Positions 56,401-64,000 of a stretch of 64,000 nt of DNA are shown piece after piece. The DNA is taken from contig JAPXFQ010001391.1 of assembly GCA_028564705.1 (NCBI GenBank), forward strand, positions 744,001-808,000, in the 5' to 3' direction. The notes beneath the pieces were generated by a model. The model saw only the letters and a program-made list of their open reading frames with translations. It ran no database searches and had not been told where the DNA came from. The DNA is from Apricaphanius iberus (lineage: Eukaryota > Chordata > Actinopteri > Cyprinodontiformes > Aphaniidae). How positions within the stretch are numbered: position 1 is the first letter of the stretch; each line of letters starts with the position of its first letter. The translations under genes and the position numbers were made by a program.

Positions 56401-59400
56401 CAAACTTTTTTTCCCCTGAAAACCAAGTGATCCTTTTAAACCCCCTAAAAAATAGATTTTTTTAAATGCTTGTGTCTTTTGACCATAGTGTTCTCTCCAC
56501 AGGGTGTTCTGCCAGTGCCTTGTTTATAGTTAATCCAGCGCCATGAGAACAGAAAGACTGGGATTTGATTTATGTCTTTAAGTTTCAGCTATACAGAACA
56601 ACGTTCAAAGCAAACATTTTAACACAGGTTTTACTGAACAGAATAGAAGCTAAACAATAGTGTATGGCTTACCTGTGAAGGTGTGTCGGTTTCATTAATA
56701 GGCTGACCGTCAAATCGAAACCTTATTTGCCTCATTGACAGACCCTGAGGAGACAAAGAAAAGTTGTTTTAGAACAATGTATAAATTGCACAAGAATCTG
56801 AATCAAATACATATGTTCTGAAGTCATGTTTTAATCTTAGCACATTTTAAAAATGCCCTTATCAAAGGGCTTAACAAAGAGTAAGATTAACATAGTACTA
56901 GGTGGATAAGATGATGAAGATGTCGGGACAACTGTAATTCAATGAAAAGACTATTCATCGTCCATTTAGAAAGTCATGACTCCAACTCAAGTTTGACTCC
57001 AACTTCCTGCAGTCACACATTAGTGTGCCCTTTACAAGGCATTTCATGAAAATGATCAATTAAAAGAATGTAAAACCGTTGCATTTCTGTGAATCCTAGC
57101 CAGTAATTTTGGTTTCCAGATAAGGCTTTCCCATGTCCTGAATCTTAGAAGCAATAAAGTTTAACTGTAAACTGATGGTGTTGGCAAAAGAAAAAATATA
57201 TATAACAAAAATCATTTAATTTTTACTTTCCAGTTGGGTTTACTTTCATTCAGAACAGCTTGTAGACGCCTCAGTGAGGACTGATTCAATTCTATAGGCA
57301 TATCTCAATAGCTTCAAACATATAAAAAAATGTATTTCAGCAATTTGACACGAGAGTGATTACACAGAGTAAAATAACTGAAATTATCATTTTCAGTAAT
57401 TTATTTAGACGGTTATGGCTCACCGCTTGTTAATCAGCATTTTGCATAAGCTCAGAGAAGTAAAATCAATATAGGAACATTCTCAATTAATTTTGCTTGA
57501 ATTAACACATGTAGATCACTGGATAAAAGGATGATCTGGGCTACATACACTAAGGAGGGTAATACCCAGCTTTTATTAAGCTAGCTGGCTATTACTGAGT
57601 CGTATTCACACATAGCAAGTTAACTGAATGGAAGAAGTGGGGTCAAAAAGGGAAGCTAAGCTCATTCTGCACTGTTCTCAGTGGTCCAAAAATCATATTT
57701 TCAGGTAAATATAAAGTTCGCATTTCATTTGGAAAGTAAGCCTTTAGAGTCTGAAGGGGGACTGGAGGCACGGTGAAAGATTTGAGGAGCCGTGTCACCT
57801 GCTAGTGTTTTGGGTTGTAGATGTAAACAATAAATGCTTGAAACGCACCATTCCATAATCAATTTCAAATACTAACTTTTAAAGGCCCGGTGTGTAACAA
57901 ATTTAACTTTTTATTAATAAAAATCAAGCACTGCTTTCATAAATACGTATTTTACTGTGGTCTAATCACAAACGCATCATCATGAAAGCGTTCCCATGTC
58001 TTGTTTATAGATACAGAGGGCGCACCGCCACCCATCTGAAGCTGCCATGTTGCATCGCCATCTTTGAATACGTTAGTCAGAAGGGGTTTAACTTGTTTGC
58101 GTCATGCATTTTAGCCAGTGACGTGGATCATAGTTTTCAATTTCAATAGAGGACCATCCGTACTCTTTGCCCCGTGAGAGGGAGGAATCCATACCACAGA
58201 AAGAAAAAGAAATAACAGGGACAAAACAAAAATCTACATCGGTGGTGCGTTTACCAGATGGAGACTATTCATGAGGGACACAAACTTGAAGACGTACACG
58301 GAGGTTGCAGGCTTTCTGCTGGATAGGTAAGTTATGTTAGCGTTGTGTTTGACACAGGACAGGTTAGTCCAGCAAATACTTTATCTTCCATTTAAATCGG
58401 AAAATTTTATCCACTGCTTCCGTAGAAGTAATGACGTATTATAATGGCGAGAAGCCATACACAGGGGGGCTTTAAATTAAATCACTGAAACAAACGTTTC
58501 AAATTGTAAAAAAAAAAAATGTAAATACAGTCCGCGTGGGGGGACAATTACGATAATCCTACTAGAGTTCAATAAGAGTAATATTTCTAACTAAATGAGA
58601 GTCTGTAAAATATCTATACTGTTTAGGATAGTATAAAATACTATAGGCCCTATAACATTTAAATGATTGATAATGGATAGTGAAATGGGGGGCAAAAAAT
58701 GCAAAATTAATTAATCAAAACAAATATATAACAGAGGCTGCAAAAATGTGTTGTTTTTTTTATTCTGCTTAATATATTGTTGGGTATTGTTTAGAGTCAG
58801 CTGTTTGAAATGTGACTGGAAGAACTCATTCCTTGAATTTTAGGGCAGGATCATGCCAGTAACGGTCACAGATTTGGGCAGAGACATTATTAAATCAGAG
58901 GGAAAGCATGTTTTTATAGCAGTCTCACCTGCCGTTCACAGTAAGCTTTCATCAGCTTGCTGAGAGGAGTGTGCCTTTTGATTTTGAACTGCACCACGGA
59001 GCCATCCTGTCCTGCCACCTTCAGGTTGATGTGCTCATTGTTCTCCGTCTTTACTCCTTCCTGAGGAGAGTTTGTAAACACATTAACAGACAGGCTAGCA
59101 CAGTAAAAAAAATCTCAAAACCATTCCGAAACGGAGCCATTCTGGGACGAGAATCCCACAGTTTGAAACCATCATTTTAACCATCAATCGATGAGCTGCA
59201 TTGCCAGTGAATGAGTTGGTTTATTGGCGACTGCGCAGAAAGGAGCTAATCACAACTTCGCATTAGCATTGTGAGACCCATTCATCAACGGCCTACAACC
59301 CACTAAGATGCTATTCACTCTTAACGTTTTACCTTTTGCTGCAAATGGAAAAACCCATAAAACAACCTTATTTTGACTCACAAATCAAACATGAGAGAGA

Positions 59401-59813
59401 TGCGTTTAGGACATTAGCTTTTTGTTCCAATCATTCACTCTAGCTCCAGGCCGGTTGACTCGCACTTCAACCACATTTTTGTCTAAAACTCTAAGTCATG
59501 CAACAATTAAATAACTTAATTTTGCCAATTGTTCTCCGTTCATAACCTCAGTATTGGAACTGAGCATAAAAAAAAATATTTTAATTCTGCCAGAGATTCA
59601 GAGCCGTTAGCCGCATTAGCTTATTATGCTAAATTTACCAGCTAGCTTGCTGGTTAATACAGTAGCTTCGAGTTCGCTTGTTTGTTATTCCCCGTTTCCG
59701 TAGAGGAAAATGGTTCCGACAAATTCAAGCTACTATGGATCCGATATGCATGTAGTAAGAAAAATAAAAATCATACAAAAATCGTTCCTCACCTTGGGCT
59801 TCTCGTCTGCCAT
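53379..59813 (-). CDS. sumo2: Small ubiquitin-related modifier 2 (SUMO2), complete
   Basis: Four coding exons (59793-59813, 58929-59060, 56673-56744, 53379-53444), all phase 0 with GT-AG junctions, give 96 aa. Residues 1-75 match vertebrate SUMO2 almost letter for letter: [20 protein letters not shown], the groove strand [20 protein letters not shown] and [18 protein letters not shown]. Exon 4 gives [18 protein letters not shown] and then SAL. G92-G93 is the mature end exposed by SENP proteases; SAL is the propeptide (human VY). K11 in VKTE is the site for poly-SUMO chains. The protein is conjugated to lysines by SAE1/UBA2 and UBC9 in nucleus and cytoplasm. The start is fixed by homology. A short propeptide and the synteny JPT1-SUMO2-GGA3 favour SUMO2 over SUMO3. 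Introns carry MITEs. Confidence 0.97.
53573..53800. mobile_element. hAT-type MITE relic, family member 3
   Basis: TGTGTCCAGCTCCAGTCCTC with CAAGGACTGG on the left and GCGGCCCTTCAGGACAGACT on the right are the recognisable inverted ends of a very common teleost MITE (GTCCAGCTCCAGTCCT type). Confidence 0.65.
54329..55530. mobile_element. TTAA-flanked non-autonomous element, 1.2 kb
   Basis: Ends AGGACAACTAAACACC and, reversed, AGAGTAACTCAACACC (12 of 16) are flanked by TTAA (54325-54328 and 55531-55534), as for piggyBac-type insertions. The interior contains CpG-rich segments but no long transposase frame. Confidence 0.65.
55955..56085 (+). mobile_element. LINE/SINE 3' tail fragment
   Basis: GAATCAGAATCAGCTTTAAT, then CGCCAAGTATG and ACAAGGAATTT, follows a widespread fish repeat whose 3' end reads AATCAGCTTTATTGGCCAAG. 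A short CAA repeat (about 56050-56068) follows. Confidence 0.5.
56673..56744 (-). CDS. sumo2: sumo2 coding exon 3
   Basis: Acceptor GTCTCCTCAG, donor CAG|GTAAGC, 24 codons ([20 protein letters not shown], then TPSQ). Confidence 0.97.
56745..58928. other. sumo2 intron 2
   Basis: Apart from the MITE at 57883-58471 I see nothing specific. Confidence 0.5.
57883..58471. mobile_element. TTAA-flanked MITE in sumo2 intron 2
   Basis: The ends AGGCCCGGTGTGTA and, reversed, AGCCCCCCTGTGTA are alike and flanked by TTAA (57879-57882, 58472-58475). It is 589 bp, non-coding, with CpG-rich interior patches. End similarity is weaker than in the other two TTAA elements. Confidence 0.5.
58929..59060 (-). CDS. 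sumo2: sumo2 coding exon 2
   Basis: Acceptor ACTCTCCTCAG, donor CAG|GTGAGA, 44 codons. Carries the VKTE SUMO acceptor site and the beta-2/alpha-1 groove that binds SUMO-interacting motifs. Confidence 0.97.
59061..59792. other. sumo2 intron 1
   Basis: A 730-bp AT-rich intron separating the seven-codon first exon from exon 2; no repeat or additional exon recognised. Confidence 0.6.
59793..59813 (-). CDS. sumo2: sumo2 coding exon 1
   Basis: ATG at 59813-59811; encodes only MADEKPK, then donor AAG|GTGAGG. This short first coding exon is characteristic of vertebrate SUMO2/3 genes. Confidence 0.95.
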
Positions 59814-59867
59814 CGTTGCTGTTGCTCCTGCTACTTAGGCTAGCCGTCGTTGTGAGCCGGATCTCCC

Positions 59868-59877
59868 GCGCATGCGC
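59868..59877 (-). promoter_or_regulatory. NRF1-type palindrome in the sumo2 promoter
   Basis: GCGCATGCGC, the perfect NRF1 consensus palindrome, lies 55 bp upstream of the sumo2 start codon in CpG-bearing DNA. NRF1 sites are common at TATA-less housekeeping promoters. Confidence 0.7.
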
Positions 59878-59879
59878 TA

Positions 59880-60898
59880 AAAGTGAAGCTACCAGAGGAA
59901 GTTCCACTCCAGGCCCCACACAATCTGCTCGACCCTGAGATCTTTTAGATGTTTTTTTAAATCTCAGCGGGTCCCTTACGCAAATCAGAGATTTACCACT
60001 TGTTGAGTTAAATCTTTTGTAGCTTGTTTAAAAAACAATGCTTATTGTAAAGCTGAATTTTAAGTATTTTTGAAGTAATAGTGTCTGTGGTTTGCTTTGC
60101 ATACTCTAATATCACACCATAAAACAATGTAAACTTCTGTTTATTACAATATCAATGTGAAAAACACAGCTCTCCTTCCATCCTGGTATGAAGCAGGTGA
60201 GAAGAACCACCAATATTTTTTATTCATCAAATGCACAATAAATTAGAATTAGAAATTCATCAGTTTAACTTCAACCTCCATGTTATATTGTTTACTCCAC
60301 TCAAAATATAAATACAACAAATAAATGGATGCACTAGTGAAAATAGGGATGGGTAACGTATTAATATTTGTGCATCTTAAATTCATCTATCCATATGGAT
60401 TCAACACTCAAGAATTAAAAAAATACTAAATTACCTTTTTTAATGTATGTACGATAGGGAAGATAATCTGAAAATATTTTTATTCTTATCCAGATAAGGA
60501 AAATAAGATTTTAGACAATTTTCCAACTTTTAAAGACAAAATGACCCAGTTTGAAGTCATAGTAAAAACATAATGAATTAAACCCTTTAGATGTGATATG
60601 TTTGTTAAAGATGGCTTGTTTATGTTAATAGATTTGAGCTTTCTCTCTCAATGATTTTGCACCACTAGTTATTTTTTGAGCACCCCCTTTATTTGGCAAT
60701 TGGAGGTGGGCAGGATCATTGCAAAAAAGCTTTTTCATAAGTTTTCAGTAAACATATCAGTACACATAAAGGATTCATCTTCATATTACGATTCATAATT
60801 ACAACTTTAATTTAGGCAGAGCTCAAGATATTCAACAATACTATGGAAAAACAAGGCAAATCAGGCGATACAAGTATAATACAAATAGATTCATCTCT
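59880..60898. other. Gap between sumo2 promoter and the GGA gene's 3' end
   Basis: About 1 kb of AT-rich DNA with no exon of NUP85 or any other gene. It holds the sumo2 upstream region and the space beyond the GGA polyadenylation signal. Confidence 0.5.
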
Positions 60899-61899
60899 TT
60901 TATTGTTTCCATGCACAGAAAAAGCTTCTCAAAAATATGCAATAACAATTTAACAATCCCAAATAAATACATTTAAAACAAATATGTAAAGAAATCTTTT
61001 TATACCACAGACACATTTATTTTAAATACCCCCCCCCCATAAAGAAAAAAAAGAAAAAGTTTATTTTGTTGTTTTCAGGACATACATAACAGCAAAAACA
61101 CTTCTAATTTGAAGCTCCCACACAACACATCATTTACACTGATATAACTCCCCAGCTGAGTTTCACATCATTTAACAGCAGCGGCAGAAGAAAATGTACA
61201 ATATACATTATGTTTTATTGATTTTAAACAGTATGACCATTTGTCTCTACAGTTTAGCAGCTCCTTATTTCCTGTAAGTAGATCCACTTCAAGGCCGATT
61301 TAACAGCACATATATGTCAGAATATCTGGTGACAATTGGGTGTGCTGAACCAAACTTCTTTCAGCTGAGTATGCAGAATGACTACAGTTTGTTTTAATTT
61401 TATGGCATGTTAACAGATGCAATTCTTCAATTCCCAAAATAATTCAATTCATAATAAGAATACTGAAAAATATAAAAAATGTGGTGCTAAATATGAGCCT
61501 AATGCACGACTTGTTGTAAAATCCCAAAAGCCAAGTCTCAATTAAAGCTTTCAAATAACCTTTATTCACCTGCATTAATCATACATAATAGCAGAATTTA
61601 ACTGAAAATGTCAAATATTAGGAATGTTAGCCTTTTCTGTCTTTCAGCTCATTCAAATGAAAACCAGGATTCAATGATGAAACTAGAAATTGAAAGAAAC
61701 ATGTATAAGAATAATTTATTAATAACTCACTTCAACACTATTATCAACATTCATGCTCTCGTCATTGGGCCACCTCAAACCCGTCATGGTTTATTTCAAG
61801 TTTTTCTATCCAATCACACTTTCCATATCAGCTTTTTTAGTTTTGTAGTGCATAGACATACAAAACCCCAAAAAGAGCCATTAAATGATGGGAAAGCAA
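60899..61899 (-). other. GGA gene 3' UTR
   Basis: From the stop codon down to a minus-strand AATAAA (60899-60904). A C9 tract and A-rich runs lie near 61029-61060. The open frame on the plus strand at 61608-61958 overlaps the coding exon antisense and is not credited. Confidence 0.45.
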
Positions 61900-62010
61900 C
61901 TATAGAGCCCCCCATCTATCAGCAGGTGGAAAGTCATTCACCTCCCCTACTTCTGTGAAGGACTGCTCTCCCAGTGTAAACATCAGTTTGTATCTCATCC
62001 GAACTTTTTC
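61900..62010 (-). CDS. gga3: gga3 last coding exon
   Basis: 111 bp, 36 codons plus TAG; ends in WGAL like other GGA ear domains. Confidence 0.9.
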   Translation of the reverse strand, partial: EKVRMRYKLMFTLGEQSFTEVGEVNDFPPADRWGAL

Positions 62011-64000
62011 CTAAAAGATAAGAAAGCATAAACAGGCTTTATTATGGTGCCTTACAAACATTCATATTTTAACATTTTCCCATTGTGTCACAGTGTATTG
62101 TACAATGATTCTATTTGACAACCCAACAAAAAGTAGTACGTAACTGTAAATTAGGAGGAAGATTATAGTTTTCCTTTGTATGTTTTAAAAAAACTCATGT
62201 ATATTGTCTAATTGTATTTAAACCCAGTGAAACTAACCAGCCAATCAGTAAATAAAAGCCCACCTGTGTTTAATTTCATCACATAAATAAGTACAGCTAA
62301 ACTGCAACCTACCAAGACATGGCTGTCTAGCAAACCAAGAGTCTTATGATATAAATCATAACTAAGTCAAAGGAGTAAATAAATATGGATGCCGAAGATG
62401 AGGCATTGGTAATCATTTGTGGACTAGGATTATTTTAAGAGACATCCTGATAAACGGGGCATGTCGGATGGGGCGAATTGGTAAAAATCGACCTAGAAAT
62501 CCTACCGTGTGAATCAGGCCTAACCTGCTGCCTTGGAGGCACAAGTGGCTCTTCAGAAACTCCATTTTGGTTTCTTGCTTTGGCCGAACGAGACAGAACA
62601 AAGGAATGGTTTGAAATATAAAGTGTGGCAAGGTTCACAATGAGGGCCCGGACGGGATTCGATCCCCAGAGAGTCAGGTGAGAATCATGCATGCTAACCA
62701 GTCAGCCAAAGGGATATCCCTCTGGCCAAGCAGCCAGGGCACACGAGCAATAAGGGGTGCAGTGACAGAACTCCCACAAGGACATAAAAGGTAATATATG
62801 TTACCAGTTTTTGTGAATAGACAGCCAGCTATGTGCCTTAAAAAAAAAAGAAATTACCATAAATATGTAAAGTCCTTGAATAAAAGCTATTCATTCTATT
62901 TTAATTACATTTCTCTTTTTCTTAAACCTAAAAATAGAAATTTGTGTGTCTTTATCATACAAATTAAAATACATTTCATATAGAGCAGATATTCATAAAA
63001 CCTGCTGCTTTTTTTCCCCTTCGAAAGATCATTTAGCCATGGCAGCTTCAGACAGTCTTTATTTAGCTAGAGCTAGATAAATTACTGAGCAAAAATAGCT
63101 TCATGGATTATAAATGTTTAAGTCTCAGTTTACCTCCAAAGCTGACAAGCCAGGAAAGCAAGCAAAGACATTAATCAAACAAAAAGCCAAAAGAGCCAAG
63201 GTAACATAATCATCAAAGCAAAATATGGTGGTACCAGTATCAGTCTGGGGGGATGCTTTTCTTCAGCAAGTACAAGGAAGCTGGTCAGAGTCAACAGCAG
63301 CATATTGAGATAAATACGAGACAATCCTTGGAGAAAAAACAAACAAACAAACAAAAAAACCTGCAAAAGGCTGTAGGAGACCGGAGACTATGGTGGCGTC
63401 TCACCTCTCAGCAAAACAAAGATTCTAAACATGCTGACTGACATACATTGGAATTTTTGTGATGGAACGGTCCAGTCAAAGTTCAGACCTAAAACCAAAT
63501 CAAAATCTGTACAAAGAATTGAAAATGTCTGACATTCCCTATCCAACCTGACAGAGACCATGCTACTTTGTAAAGAATGGGAGAAAATGTCAGTCTCTAC
63601 ATGTGTAAAGCTGATGGGAGATGTACCACAATTGCAACAGACAGAGGTTCTAAAAAGTGTTGACAAGATGAATACAAATTCACACCACCCTTTTCATTTG
63701 TAAAACATGTTAAAGATCATGTATCACATTCCTTTCGCTTCATAAATACTGCTTTGTGTTAATCTATTGTATGAAATCTCTATAAAATACAATGACATTT
63801 GTGTTCCTAAGGTGAAAAAGTTAAAGGAGTGTGAAGGATTTTAAAACCATTGTAGTCTTCTGGAAAACAAAGTGCGTATGAAATTTACCTTCAGAGGATT
63901 GGCAAGCAGCACGACCTGAGAGATGGCAGCAGGAGGAAGAATTGGATTAAAAGGTGCCAGCTCCGTTCCAGAGGGCGGCTGCAGCTTCACTTTCATGGTC
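61900..64000 (-). CDS. gga3: GGA-type clathrin adaptor, C-terminal GAE (ear) domain, partial
   Basis: Two coding exons on the minus strand. The first (63889-64000, running off the window) reads MKVKLQPPSGTELAPFNPIL and then PPAAISQVVLLANPLK, donor GTAAAT. The second (61900-62010, acceptor TATCTTTTAG) reads EKVRMRYKLMFTLGEQSFTE and then VGEVNDFPPADRWGAL before TAG. Together they form the second half of the gamma-adaptin ear domain, which binds accessory proteins; GGAs are ARF-recruited adaptors that sort acidic-dileucine cargo at the trans-Golgi network. The C-terminal WGxL is the family's usual end. GGA1 and GGA3 are similar here; I call gga3 because it lies next to sumo2 and jpt1 as on human 17q25.1. 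The VHS, GAT and hinge regions are outside the window. Confidence 0.88.
62625..62712 (-). mobile_element. tRNA-derived SINE head
   Basis: On the minus strand TTTGGCTGACTGGTTAGCAT resembles a tRNA 5' half with A box. It is followed by the B box GGATCGAATCC (62665-62655), then GGGCCCTCATTGTGAACC. It shares B box and downstream string with the piece at 35000-35066. Confidence 0.6.
63120..63830 (+). mobile_element. Tc1/mariner relic in the gga3 intron
   Basis: The plus strand keeps landmarks of a Tc1-type transposase 3' half: GGTGGTACCAGTATCAGTCT, a PSLEKK-like stretch, LTDIHWNFCDGTVQSKFRPK, and a C-terminal SVDKMNTNSHH. The order resembles transposases in which a PDLNP-like core is followed by a short tail. 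It is heavily mutated, and no ends were fixed. Confidence 0.45.
63889..64000 (-). CDS. gga3: gga3 penultimate coding exon (cut by window end)
   Basis: At least 112 bp, ending at phase 0 with AAG|GTAAAT. Encodes the GAE domain core strands around KVKLQPPSGTEL and QVVLLANPLK. Confidence 0.88.

Larger units (their letters stand above)
53445..56672. other. sumo2 intron 3
   Basis: Holds a hAT-type MITE relic (53573-53800), a TTAA-flanked element (54329-55530) and a LINE-tail repeat (55955-56085). The rest is unremarkable. Confidence 0.5.
62011..63888. other. gga3 last intron
   Basis: Contains a tRNA-SINE head (62625-62712) and a Tc1-type relic (63120-63830). 62453-62520 (ending GTGTGAATCAGGCCTAA) may be an end of a Harbinger-like element. 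Otherwise AT-rich. Confidence 0.5.

Noticed and set aside
61608..61958. 116-codon plus-strand open frame
   Set aside because: Antisense to the gga3 last exon and its 3' UTR; the minus strand encodes the recognisable GAE domain.
62625..62712. A genuine tRNA gene
   Set aside because: The A and B boxes are present but the cloverleaf is poor, and the same string is found in a repeat at 35000, so it is a SINE head.

Overview
The window is vertebrate nuclear DNA, almost certainly from a teleost fish. It is AT-rich. Its genes are split into short exons with GT-AG junctions, and its introns are packed with Tc1/mariner, hAT, Harbinger-type, TTAA-flanked and SINE/LINE repeats of kinds common in teleosts. 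There is no bacterial-style operon, CRISPR array or rRNA. Coding content is small, a few percent; I rebuilt it exon by exon by checking splice sites and codon phase.

Four genes are supported, all on the minus strand. From right to left: (1) the last two coding exons of a GGA-type clathrin adaptor, most likely gga3 (61900-64000, cut by the window edge); (2) complete sumo2 (53379-59813, four coding exons, 96 aa); (3) complete jpt1/hn1 (25751-49873, five coding exons, 152 aa, with a 16-kb second intron); (4) a complete B7/butyrophilin-type immunoglobulin receptor-ligand gene (8966-15774 coding, six coding exons, 304 aa) with a likely 5' non-coding exon at 22765-22840. The order JPT1-SUMO2-GGA3 matches human 17q25.1, except that NUP85, which lies between SUMO2 and GGA3 in human, has no room here. 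The B7-like gene next to JPT1 is not part of the human arrangement as I know it.

Layout: 1-8650 is intergenic, with two LINE fragments fused near 4936. 8650-22860 is the B7-like gene, with an IRF/ISRE-type element just upstream of its putative first exon. 24600-50060 is jpt1; its introns hold a nearly intact Tc1-like element (30190-31774), hAT MITEs with clear 8-bp target duplications, a Harbinger-like MITE nested in older repeats, a Tc1-like element that captured and duplicated a foreign block, a Penelope-like relic with a hammerhead-like 3' motif, and an unclassified GC-rich, hairpin-dense block with a TATA box (about 40630-41330). 50060-53000 is intergenic, mostly Tc1 and hAT relics. 53000-59880 is sumo2, with an NRF1-type palindrome in its promoter and two TTAA-flanked MITEs in its introns. 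60900-64000 is the 3' end of the GGA gene.

SUMO2 (protein modifier), JPT1 (microtubule-associated family) and GGA (trans-Golgi sorting) share no pathway; their adjacency is conserved synteny. The most interesting items are the interferon-type control site and uORF of the B7-like gene, the hairpin-dense block at 40.6-41.3 kb, the hammerhead-like PLE end, and the nested repeats.
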